64,000 nt of DNA. Origin: VRUE01 sp963727465 (GTDB taxonomy: Bacteria > Actinomycetota > Thermoleophilia > Solirubrobacterales > 70-9). The DNA lies in assembly GCA_963727465.1 (NCBI GenBank), contig CAVSGL010000012.1, positions 124,001 through 188,000 of the forward strand. The letters run 5' to 3'. The position numbers and the translations under genes are program-made. This document shows positions 42,551-52,575 of this stretch, in pieces. Position 1 is the stretch's first letter. The number at the start of each line of letters is the position of its first letter. The notes under the pieces are model-generated. The model worked only from the letters and a program-made list of their open reading frames with translations, did no database searches and had not been told where the DNA came from.

Positions 42551-43765
42551 ATGAAGCGAATCATCAGGAGCTCCTTCGGTTCGGCACTGCTTGGCGGTGC
42601 CATCGTCGCCGCGTTCGGCTGGGTCGCGATCGCGGCCGGCTGGATCCATTCCGATGGGAACGGATCGACGGTCACGGTCTCCCAGCCGCTCTCGGCGCCG
42701 GTCGATGCGAACGAATCCGAAGGCGACGGCAATCTCGTCAACCAGATCTACCGTCGCGACGGGCAGGGGGTCGCCTTCATCTCATCGCAGCTGGAAGCGC
42801 AGGAACCGTCAGAACTCAGCCCCTTCGGCTCGCCCGAAGGCGATGGCGGCGGCACCGCCACCGGGTCGGGCTTCCTGATCGACACCGAAGGCCACATCAT
42901 CACCAACAACCACGTGGTCGAAGGGGCCGACAAGGTCGAGGTCAAACTCGGCTCCTCCGACAAGACCTACACGGCGGAAGTCGTCGGCACCGATCCGGCG
43001 ACCGACGTCGCCCTGCTCAAGGTGGACGCGCCGGAAGGCAGCCTCCATCCGCTCTCGCTTGGCGATTCGTCGAAGGTCGAAGTCGGCGACCCGGTGGTCG
43101 CGATCGGCAACCCGTTCGGCCTCGACCGAACGGTGACCAGCGGCATCATCTCAGCGCTTCAACGGCAGATCCAGGCGCCCAACGGCTTCTCGATCTCGCA
43201 CGTGATCCAGACCGACGCGGCGATCAACCCCGGCAACTCGGGCGGGCCGCTGATCGACAGCGCCGGCAGCGTGATCGGGATCAACTCCCAGATTCAGACC
43301 GGCGGCGGCGGCAACGGCAACGTCGGCATCGGCTTCGCGGTCCCGATCAACACGGCGCGCGAAGTCGTGCGGCAGATCGAAGCGCACGGCGAAGTCAAGC
43401 ACGCCTATCTCGGGATCAGCGGCGGCAGCATCACGCCCGATCTGGCGAAGGCGCTGAAGCTGCCGGAGACCGAAGGCGTGCTGGTCAACGAAGTCGTCAA
43501 GGGCGGCCCCGCCGACCAGGCCGGGCTGAAGGGCGGCGACACCTCGGCGACGATCGAAGGCGCGAACTTTCGGCTCGGCGGCGACGTGATCACAGAAGCC
43601 GACGGCAAGAAGGTCGAGAGCATGGAAGACGTGATCAACCTGGTCAACGCGGCGCATCCGGGGGACAAGATGGAGCTGACGGTCGACCGCGGCGGGAACA
43701 GCAAGAAGATCACGGTCACCCTCGGCGTCAGGCCTGCGTCCGCAGAAGAAGTTCCGTCGCGGTAG
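42551..43765 (+). CDS. HtrA/DegP-type serine protease with PDZ domain
   Basis: A 404-residue S1C protease anchored by one helix near residues 10-32 and exported. The triad is H121 in TNNHVVEG, D152 in PATDVALLKV and S230 in NPGNSGGPL. One C-terminal PDZ domain (about 290-395) includes YLGISGG and EVVKGGPADQAGLKGGD. These proteases handle misfolded proteins outside the membrane. The position inside the trp cluster is unexpected. Glutamate is encoded almost always by GAA, while trp genes on both sides use GAG, suggesting a different history or expression demand. Confidence 0.94.
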   Translation: MKRIIRSSFGSALLGGAIVAAFGWVAIAAGWIHSDGNGSTVTVSQPLSAPVDANESEGDGNLVNQIYRRDGQGVAFISSQLEAQEPSELSPFGSPEGDGGGTATGSGFLIDTEGHIITNNHVVEGADKVEVKLGSSDKTYTAEVVGTDPATDVALLKVDAPEGSLHPLSLGDSSKVEVGDPVVAIGNPFGLDRTVTSGIISALQRQIQAPNGFSISHVIQTDAAINPGNSGGPLIDSAGSVIGINSQIQTGGGGNGNVGIGFAVPINTAREVVRQIEAHGEVKHAYLGISGGSITPDLAKALKLPETEGVLVNEVVKGGPADQAGLKGGDTSATIEGANFRLGGDVITEADGKKVESMEDVINLVNAAHPGDKMELTVDRGGNSKKITVTLGVRPASAEEVPSR

Positions 43766-43792
43766 CGGCGGAAGACCCCGCCCCCTCTCACG

Positions 43793-43798
43793 TACGCT
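43793..43798 (+). promoter_or_regulatory. -10 box of trpF, leaderless spacing
   Basis: TACGCT ends 6 nt before the trpF ATG, implying that trpF-trpB-trpA has a promoter separate from trpEGDC. Confidence 0.55.
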
Positions 43799-43804
43799 TA
43801 GCTG

Positions 43805-44433
43805 ATGCGGGTGAAGATCTGTGGGATCACCAATCTCGACGACGCCGCCGAGGCCGTGAGGCTCGGAGCTTGGGCTATCGGCCTCATTCACTACGCCGAG
43901 AGTCCGCGGGCGGTGGAGAGCGCTGAGGCGGCGCGGATCGGTGCTGCTTTCAGGCGCAAGTGCGAGGTGGTGGGGGTGTTCGTGAATCCGGAGTTGGGGG
44001 AGGTCGCGAAGGCGGTCGAGGACGAGAGGCTGACGATGGTGCAGCTGAACGGGGAAGAGGGCCCTTCGTTCTGCGCCGAGGTGGCGCGCAAGACGGGGGT
44101 CAAGGTGATCAAGGCGATCCACGTCTCCAGCGCCGCCGACGTGCACGCCGCCGAGGCCTTCCGCACCGACTTCCACCTCTTCGACAAGCGCGGCAGGGGG
44201 CTCTGGGGCGGCAGCGGCGAGAGCTTCGACTGGGGGCTGCTCGGCGAGCGGCGCTCCGAGGTGCCGGCGATCGTCGCCGGCGGGCTGCGGCCGGAGAACG
44301 TCGCCGAGGCGATCGCGACGACGCGGCCGTACGCGGTCGACGTCGCCAGCGGAGTCGAGGCGGAGCCGGGTCGCAAGGACCACGCCGCGATGACCGCCTT
44401 CTTCGAGGCGGCAGGCGCTAGCGTTGGCGCCAG

Positions 44434-44437
<4 letters not shown>
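43805..44437 (+). CDS. trpF: Phosphoribosylanthranilate isomerase
   Basis: A 210-residue TIM barrel. VKICGITNLDDAAEAVRLGA includes the catalytic cysteine (C6 region), the general acid aspartate is in FHLFDKRGRG, and VAGGLRPENV, VDVASGVEAEPGRKD form the phosphate-binding loops. It catalyses the Amadori rearrangement before TrpC. Its end overlaps trpB by 4 bp. Confidence 0.95.
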
Positions 44438-45595
<1,158 letters not shown>

Positions 45596-45603
<8 letters not shown>

Positions 45604-46414
45604 GACGACGCTGACCGGGGTCGAGCGGATCGCAGCCGCCTTTCAAGAAGCTGGCGAGGAAGGGCGGGCGGCGCTGATGCCGTACATGATGGCCGGCTTC
45701 CCCGATCGCGAGTCGTCGCTGGCGGTGGCCGAGGCGTACGTCGATGCGGGCGCCGACCTGATCGAGCTCGGAGTGCCGTTCTCCGATCCGCTCGCCGACG
45801 GGCCGACGATCCACGCCGCGGCGACGGCGGCGCTCGCAGCGGGGGCGACGCTGAACACCGCGCTGGAGGTCTGCCGGAGCGTGTCCGAGCGGCTGCCCGT
45901 GGTGCTGATGGTCTACGCGAACATGGTCCTGGCGCGGGGCGGGGCGGAGACCTTCGCCCGTTTTGCGGCCGGCGCCGGCGCCGCCGGGGCGATCGTCCCC
46001 GACATGCCGCTCGAGGAGGCAGACCGGGTGCGCGAGGCGTTCGCGGACGCCGGTCTGGCACTGGTGCCGCTGCTCGCTCCGACCACCCCCGCCGAGCGCC
46101 GCGCCCGCATCTGCGCCACGGCCGAGGGCTTCGTCTATGTCGTCTCGACCGTCGGCACCACCGGCGAGCGGGCTGAGCTGCCGCCCGGTTTGGCGGATCT
46201 GGTCGCCGCGACGAAGGCCGACTCGCAGGTCCCCGTCGCGGTCGGCTTCGGCATCGGCACGCCGGAGCAGGCGGGTCGGGTCGGCGAGATCGCCGACGGC
46301 GTGATCATCGGCAGCCGGTTGGTGCGCGCCGCCGGCGAGGCGGGCTCGGCCGCAGGCGCCGCCGAGGCGGTGGCCGGATTCCTCGGCGACACCCGCGCCG
46401 CGCTCGCCGCGTAG
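45596..46414 (+). CDS. trpA: Tryptophan synthase alpha chain
   Basis: GTG 45596 gives 272 residues. Conserved segments are MPYMMAGFPDRESSLAVA, GADLIELGVPFSDPLADGPT (catalytic glutamate and aspartate) and GFVYVVSTVGTTGER, followed by VGFGIGTPEQAG. It cleaves indole-glycerol phosphate and channels indole to TrpB. It is the last trp gene. A 50-codon membrane peptide gene follows after 30 bp. Confidence 0.96.
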
Positions 46415-46444
46415 GCCGCTCGGTCTAATAGGATTCGCGCCGCT

Positions 46445-46597
46445 ATGGGAATGGTCGTCACCCTCTTCTCGGCGCTCGCCGCCACCACGATCGTCTACGC
46501 CTGGCTCGGCCAGGGCGGCGGCGTCTCCGGCCTGATCTTCTTCGGCATCCTGCTGCTCGGGGCGACGATCCAGGCCTTTCGCCCCAGCGGCTCCTGA
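46445..46597 (+). CDS. Small membrane protein, 50 residues
   Basis: An ATG frame encodes 50 residues beginning MGMVVTLFSALAATTIVYAW, a hydrophobic helix, then a Gly-rich turn (GQGGGVSG) and a second helix (LIFFGILLLGATIQAF) ending in a short hydrophilic tail. The codon pattern is GC-rich in third positions like its neighbours. A -10-like TAGGAT lies at 46429-46434, 10 nt upstream. No family is recognised; it may be a small inner-membrane protein expressed after trpA. Confidence 0.6.
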   Translation: MGMVVTLFSALAATTIVYAWLGQGGGVSGLIFFGILLLGATIQAFRPSGS

Positions 46598-46609
46598 CGC
46601 GGCACGCGC

Positions 46610-47190
46610 TCAGGCGCGGGTGGCGATGACCTGGAGGTATTCCGGCTCGAGGACCAGCGCCCGGTCGCCGGCCGTGTTCGCCTCGGCGAGGAATCCGCGC
46701 AGCTCGGCCTCCAGCGCCGCCTCGCCCTCGGGACCGACCCGCTCGAAGGCGACCTTGGTCGGGCCGAAGTAGGTGCGGAAGAACTCCAGCCAGTGATCGG
46801 CGGAGCGGAAGGTCTGACGCGACTTCCTGCGCTCGATGCGCAGATCGGAGATGCCGTCGCCGAACAGCTCGCGCAGCCGGTCCTCGGTCCCCCAGAGCAG
46901 CGGCGGCAGCACACCGGGCGGGGGCGGGGCGTGTTTGGCGACGGTCATGAACATCTGGCCGACGTCGCTGTCGGGCACCCAGTTGGCCATCCCGATCCGG
47001 CCGCCGGGTTTGCAGGCGCGCAGCAGCTCGCGCGCGGTCTGCTCCTGGTCGGGCGCGAACATCGCGCCGAAAATCGACATCACGACGTCGAACTCGGCAT
47101 CGCCGAAGGGCAGGTTCTCGGCGTCGCCCTCGACGAACTCGACGCCGAGCCGCTGCCGCAGGCGACGTCGAGCACGCGCTCGCCGGGCAC
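46610..47190 (-). pseudogene. SAM-dependent methyltransferase remnant (N-terminus and an internal segment missing)
   Basis: Read on the minus strand, VPGERVLDVACGS (AdoMet motif I) begins right after an in-frame TGA at about 47190. After about twelve residues the sequence jumps, in another frame, to RLGVEFVEGDAENLPFGDAE, which normally lies some 40 residues further on. The rest, FDVVMSIFGAMFAPDQEQTA through the C-terminus at 46610, is intact. So the N-terminal region and the stretch between motif I and the post-motif-II region have been lost. An ATG at 47083 could translate the C-terminal 157 residues, but these lack the AdoMet site. Confidence 0.8.
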
Positions 47191-47238
47191 TCAGCTCCCT
47201 TTCGGTGTCGTCAAGGCCAACGCGCCAGACCTCGGCTC

Positions 47239-47258
47239 GTCAGCTTTTCTAAGCTGAC
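47239..47258 (+). promoter_or_regulatory. Hairpin overlapping the -10 box of the phosphofructokinase gene
   Basis: GTCAGCTT (47239-47246) and AAGCTGAC (47251-47258) form a perfect 8-bp inverted repeat with a 4-nt spacer. The right half contains TAAGCT (47250-47255), a -10 box 8 nt before the ATG. An operator for a dimeric repressor is a natural reading. Confidence 0.5.
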
Positions 47259-47263
47259 TGGCA

Positions 47264-48292
47264 ATGCGGATCGGCGTACTCACCGGCGGGGGCGACTGTC
47301 CCGGACTGAACGCGGTCATCCGCGCGATCGTGCGCAAGGGCGTCGAACAGCTCGGCCACGAGTTCGTCGGCTACCGCGACGGCTGGCACGGGCCGCTGGA
47401 GCGCGACAGCGGCCGGCTCGGGGTGCCCGAGGTGCGCGGCATCCTGCCGCGCGGCGGCACGATCCTCGGCTCCTCGCGGACGAACCCGTTCAAGCGGGAC
47501 GGCGGCGCCGAGCAGATCGTCGCCAACATGGAAAGCGACGGGGTCGAAGGGCTGATCGCGATCGGCGGCGAGGACACGCTCGGGGTCGCCGCGCGCCTGC
47601 ATTCGGAGCACGGCGTCAACGTCGTCGGCGTGCCGAAGACGATCGACAACGACCTCGGCGCCACCGACTACACCTTCGGCTTCGACACGGCGGTCAACAT
47701 CGCGATGGAGGCGATCGACCGGCTGCACACCACCGCCGACAGCCACCACCGCGTGCTGATCGTCGAGGTGATGGGGCGGCACGCGGGCTGGATCGCCTTC
47801 CACGCCGGGCTCGCCGGCGGCGCCAACGTGATCCTGATCCCCGAGCAGCCCTTCGACCTCGACCGCGTCTGCGAGCTCGTCGGGCGGCGCCTCGAGGCGC
47901 GCTTCGCCCCGATCGTCGTCGTCTCCGAGGGCGCCCAGCCGCAGGGCGGTATCCCCGAGACCCAGGACAAGGGGCTCGACGCCTTCGGCCATGTCCGGCT
48001 CGGCGGCATCGCCCACTGGCTGGAGGGCCAGATCGAGCAGAAGACGGGCAAGGAGACGCGCGCCACGGTGCTCGGCCACGTGCAGCGAGGCGGCACCCCG
48101 ACCGCCTTCGACCGCGTGCTCGCGACCCGCTTCGGCCTGCACGCGATCGACGCCGCGCACGCGGGCGAGTGGGGCAGGATGACGGCGCTGCGCGGCATCG
48201 ACATCCAGCTCGTCGCGCTCGGCGATGCCGTCGCGCAGCTGAAGACGGTGCCGAAGGAGCTCTACGAAGAGGCTGAGGTCTTTTTTGGGTGA
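47264..48292 (+). CDS. pfp: 6-phosphofructokinase, predicted PPi-dependent
   Basis: A 342-residue PFK of the actinobacterial group III type. The phosphoryl-donor loop reads GGEDTLG with D104 where ATP enzymes have glycine, and VPKTIDNDLGATDYTFGFDT has K125 where ATP enzymes have glycine. Both residues are the established signature of pyrophosphate dependence. MGRHAGWIA and the fructose-6-phosphate-binding PEQPFDLD region are intact. A PPi enzyme would be reversible and could serve glycolysis and gluconeogenesis. A hairpin overlaps its -10 box, and palindrome E7 begins 8 bp after the stop. Confidence 0.9.
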   Translation: MRIGVLTGGGDCPGLNAVIRAIVRKGVEQLGHEFVGYRDGWHGPLERDSGRLGVPEVRGILPRGGTILGSSRTNPFKRDGGAEQIVANMESDGVEGLIAIGGEDTLGVAARLHSEHGVNVVGVPKTIDNDLGATDYTFGFDTAVNIAMEAIDRLHTTADSHHRVLIVEVMGRHAGWIAFHAGLAGGANVILIPEQPFDLDRVCELVGRRLEARFAPIVVVSEGAQPQGGIPETQDKGLDAFGHVRLGGIAHWLEGQIEQKTGKETRATVLGHVQRGGTPTAFDRVLATRFGLHAIDAAHAGEWGRMTALRGIDIQLVALGDAVAQLKTVPKELYEEAEVFFG

Positions 48293-48299
48293 GGGGAGG

Positions 48300-48405
48300 G
48301 GGAGGGCCGGGGGTTCCCCCTCCGGGAGCCCGCATAGATACGGCCTTAAGGCAACTTTCCGGGAAGTGCTCCAATGCTCCCGGAGAGGGAACCCCCGACC
48401 CTCCC
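48300..48405 (+). repeat. Palindromic element E7 after the phosphofructokinase gene
   Basis: Arms 48300-48329 and 48376-48405 pair at 28 of 30 positions around a 46-nt core. The arms carry GGAGGGCCGGGGGTTCCC, similar to the GGGTGTCCC arms of E1, E2, E4 and E5. The right arm is read as the N-terminal part of the following lipoprotein gene. Confidence 0.85.
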
Positions 48406-48845
48406 GCCGCTCACTGAAAGCGGCCCTCGCCTCTTTTTGCCTGCTGCCTCTCGCTGTTGGCTGCGGGGAAGGCGGCAGCGTGGCCAACGGGGCGACGGTG
48501 ACGGTTTACGTGGCGAAAGCTCTATGCGGGGAAGCGAAGGAGGCGCTCGCCGACGAGGGCGGGCAGGCGGGCGATCTGCGCGTTCGCGCGATCTGTGTGC
48601 CGAGTGCGGAAGCGAGCAGGCGGCTCGACCTGGCGCAGATCGGGGCCAATGCGAGGCGCGCCGCGGAGGACTCGAGCTCGGTCGGCTACATCGGCGAACC
48701 GACGAGGGCGGCATCGCGCTTCGCCGAGACGATCCTCGCCGAAGTCGGGATCCGTCAGTACGCGGCGACCCCTGGCGGTGTCGCGATGCGCAGGTTGCTG
48801 CGGACGCTCAGAGAAGATCCCTCATCGCTTCGTCGATCTGGGTGA
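48366..48845 (+). CDS. Putative lipoprotein, short
   Basis: GTG 48366 gives 159 residues: a basic lead SRRGNPRPSRRSLKAAL, a hydrophobic stretch ASFCLLPLAVGC whose last cysteine would be the lipidated residue, and a globular part (VTVYVAKALCGEAKEALADE). SVGYIGEPTRAASRFAETIL resembles the N-terminal lobe of periplasmic binding proteins, but the protein ends soon after, so it may be truncated. The start and basic lead lie inside palindrome E7; CTG 48414 would be the only later start. The 3' end overlaps the convergent epimerase gene by 38 bp. Confidence 0.5.
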   Translation: MLQCSRRGNPRPSRRSLKAALASFCLLPLAVGCGEGGSVANGATVTVYVAKALCGEAKEALADEGGQAGDLRVRAICVPSAEASRRLDLAQIGANARRAAEDSSSVGYIGEPTRAASRFAETILAEVGIRQYAATPGGVAMRRLLRTLREDPSSLRRSG

Positions 48846-49713
48846 AGCGGAACTCGTAGCCGAGGTCGAGCGCCCGGCGCGGCATCACCCGCTGGCCGCC
48901 CCGCAGCACCTTGCCGAACTCGCCGCCGAATTTGAGGTCGAGGACGAATCCGGGCACCGGGACGGATGCCGGTCGGCCCAGCGCACGGCCGATCGCCTGC
49001 GAGAACTCGCGGTTGGTGACCGGGTTCGGCGCGGTCGAGTTGATCGTGCCGCTGACCTGGTCGTTGTCGAGCGCCCAGAGCAGGATGCCGATCTCGTCGT
49101 CGATGTGGACCCAGGACATGTACTGGCGGCCGCCTGCGATCGGGCCGCCGAGGCCGAGCTTGAACGGCGGCAGCAGCTCGCCCAGCAGTCCGCCGCTCGC
49201 GTCGAGCACGTGGCCGGTGCGGACGATCACCAGGCGCGTTCCGGCGCCCTCCGCCTCGCGCGCCGCGGCCTCCCACTCGCGCACCACCTCGGCGTCGAAC
49301 CCCTCGCCGGACTCGGCCGACTCGTCGACGATCGCGTCGCCGCGGTCGCCGTAGAAGCCGATCGCCGATTGGTTGACCAGGACCTTGGGCCTGCGCTCGA
49401 GCGCCGCGAGCGCCGCGATCAGATTGCGCGTCCCGGTGCGCCGGCTCTCCATGATCCGCCGCTTCGCGTCCTCGGTCCAGCGCTGGTTGATCTTCTCGCC
49501 CTCGAGGTTGACGACCCCGTCGATGTTCTCGAAGGCCGCCTCGGGCGGGCGTTCGAGGGTCGGCTCCCAGGCGTGCCAGACGACACCGGGATTTGTGCTG
49601 CGGGCGCGCTGAGGGTCGCGCGAGAGGCCGACCACGGTGTCGCCGCGGGCGAGCAGGGCGTCGCACAGCGCCGAGCCGATGAAGCCGCTCGCTCCGGTGA
49701 CGAGGACGCGCAC
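48808..49713 (-). CDS. TIGR01777-type NAD(P)-binding epimerase
   Basis: A 301-residue short-chain dehydrogenase-like protein. MRVLVTGASGFIGSALCDAL holds the glycine-rich nucleotide motif; GVVNLEGEKINQRWTEDAKR and VNQSAIGFYGDRGD are family hallmarks (YfcH/SulA-like), and YMSWVHIDDEIGILLWALDN plus the C-terminal VLRGGQRVMPRRALDLGYEF complete the match. Substrates of these epimerases are unknown. The gene lies 4 bp downstream of the malic enzyme on the same strand, so the two may be cotranscribed. Confidence 0.88.
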   Translation of the reverse strand: MRVLVTGASGFIGSALCDALLARGDTVVGLSRDPQRARSTNPGVVWHAWEPTLERPPEAAFENIDGVVNLEGEKINQRWTEDAKRRIMESRRTGTRNLIAALAALERRPKVLVNQSAIGFYGDRGDAIVDESAESGEGFDAEVVREWEAAAREAEGAGTRLVIVRTGHVLDASGGLLGELLPPFKLGLGGPIAGGRQYMSWVHIDDEIGILLWALDNDQVSGTINSTAPNPVTNREFSQAIGRALGRPASVPVPGFVLDLKFGGEFGKVLRGGQRVMPRRALDLGYEFRFTQIDEAMRDLL

Positions 49714-49717
49714 CGGC

Positions 49718-51175
<1,458 letters not shown>

Positions 51176-51202
51176 CGCCGCGCATCATAAGCTTGTGCGG
51201 CA

Positions 51203-51532
51203 ATGGCCTACGACGAGGCGCTCGCCGATCGGATCCGCGACGTGCTCGCCGCGCGGTCGGAGGTCGGCGAGCGCAAGATGTTCGGCGGGATCGCCTTCAT
51301 GGTCGCGGGCAACATGGCGGTGGGGGTGATCGGCGAGGACCTGATGGTCCGGCTCGACCCCGCCGACGCGGAGAAGGCGCTTGCCGAGCCCCACGCGCGG
51401 CCGATGGACTTCACCGGCAAACCGGCAAAGAACATGGTCTACGTGGATCCCGCCGGCACCGAATCGGATCGCGACCTCGCCGCCTGGGTCGAAGCCGGCG
51501 CCGACTTCGCCTCGTCCCTGCCTCCCAAGTAG
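51203..51532 (+). CDS. TfoX/Sxy N-terminal domain protein
   Basis: A 109-residue protein: LADRIRDVLAARSEVGERKM then FGGIAFMVAGNMAVGVIGED and LMVRLDP, the pattern of the TfoX N-terminal domain. In gamma-proteobacteria TfoX/Sxy regulates competence with CRP, but stand-alone N-terminal-domain proteins are widespread and their role is unknown. comEA and comEC are also in this window, though 30 kb away. A TAAGCT box lies at 51187-51192, 10 nt before the ATG. Confidence 0.85.
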   Translation: MAYDEALADRIRDVLAARSEVGERKMFGGIAFMVAGNMAVGVIGEDLMVRLDPADAEKALAEPHARPMDFTGKPAKNMVYVDPAGTESDRDLAAWVEAGADFASSLPPK

Positions 51533-51592
51533 CGCTCCCGCACGCTCGTTGCGGAAATTTCGGCCGCCGCGGGGGGAGAGCCAGCAGTGCTT

Positions 51593-51627
51593 GGCGACTT
51601 ATTCCCGCTATGCGGGAAGAAAGCGCC
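51593..51627 (+). repeat. Hairpin element D4 spanning the start codon of the DUF559-type gene
   Basis: TTCCCGCTATGCGGGAA is a perfect 7-bp stem with a TAT loop; its ATG (51610-51612) is the start codon of the gene. The 35-nt region matches D1 upstream of obgE at 25 positions. Confidence 0.6.
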
Positions 51628-52575
51628 ACGCCGGATCAAGCGGTGGCTGAGATCGCGCGACGCCAGCACGGGGTGGTGGCGAATTGGCAACTGGGGGCGT
51701 GTGGTCTCAGCACGAGTGCGATCTCGCGACGCGTAACGGCTGGTCGGCTTCACCCGATTCACCGCGGCGTGTACGGCGTGGGGCACGGGGCGCTCTCAAA
51801 CGAGGGGCGCTGGATGGCAGCCGTGCTTGCCTGTGGGAAGCCTGTGGAAGGCCACCGTGGGGGTAACGGGGTGGACACAGACTCGCTTGACCTCGACGGC
51901 CCAACCGTGTCGATCCTCGAGCACTGGGGTGCCGTGGTCAGCCACCGCAGCGCGGCGGAGCTTTGGAGCTTGCTTCCGGACCGGGATGGCCCGGTCGACG
52001 TCACCGTCCCTGGCGCCGGCGGCAGAAGCCCGCGAGCGGGCATCCGACTGCATCGCTCCCGGCAACTCCTACCTGCCGCGGTCACCTCTCGAAACGGCAT
52101 TCCGGTTACGAAGCCAGCCAAGACGATTGCGGACCTTCGGCGTGTATCGACCGGCAAGCGCCGCCTGATCGCGCCCCGTGAGCTGCGCCGGGCGCTTCGC
52201 CAGGCGAACGTGCTCGGATTGCCGCTCGAAGAGCACGACCGGCGCAGGCGGGAGCGCAGCGATCTCGAGCAAGACTTCCTCGCCCTCTGTCGCCGCCACC
52301 GGTTGCCCGCTCCCGAGGTCAACGTACACGTCGGTGAGCATCTGGTCGACTTCCTCTGGCGCGATCGGATGGTGGTGGTGGAAACCGACGGCTACGTCTA
52401 CCATCGCGGTCGCGCGGCCTTCGAGGACGACCGCGGAAGGGATCTCTCGCTGCGAGCACTGGGATACGACGTGATCCGCGTGGCCGACGTGCAGATCGAC
52501 GAGGAACCGGAGCGCGTCGCTGAGGTCGTCGGCGCTGCCCTTAGAGTTGGCGCCGATGCCGAGCGAACCGTCTGA
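51610..52575 (+). CDS. AbiEi-like / DUF559 (Vsr-fold) domain protein
   Basis: 321 residues from ATG 51610. Residues 10-60 form an AbiEi-type winged helix (VAEIARRQHGVVANWQLGAC, STSAISRRVTAGRLHPIHRG). The C-terminal 90 residues are DUF559/Vsr-like with a PD-(D/E)XK core (HLVDFLWRDRMVVVETDGY and DDRGRDLSLRALGYDVIRV). In related proteins as I know them ACG is followed directly by AVxSHRSAAxLW; here about 30 extra residues (51836-51928) intervene in frame. The role is unknown: an orphan antitoxin-like DNA-binding protein or nuclease. The start codon lies in the loop of a perfect hairpin. It overlaps polA by 20 bp. Confidence 0.75.
   Translation: MREESATPDQAVAEIARRQHGVVANWQLGACGLSTSAISRRVTAGRLHPIHRGVYGVGHGALSNEGRWMAAVLACGKPVEGHRGGNGVDTDSLDLDGPTVSILEHWGAVVSHRSAAELWSLLPDRDGPVDVTVPGAGGRSPRAGIRLHRSRQLLPAAVTSRNGIPVTKPAKTIADLRRVSTGKRRLIAPRELRRALRQANVLGLPLEEHDRRRRERSDLEQDFLALCRRHRLPAPEVNVHVGEHLVDFLWRDRMVVVETDGYVYHRGRAAFEDDRGRDLSLRALGYDVIRVADVQIDEEPERVAEVVGAALRVGADAERTV
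52542..52547 (+). promoter_or_regulatory. -10 box of polA
   Basis: TAGAGT lies 8 nt before ATG 52556, inside the end of the upstream gene; it favours ATG 52556 over TTG 52547. Confidence 0.4.
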
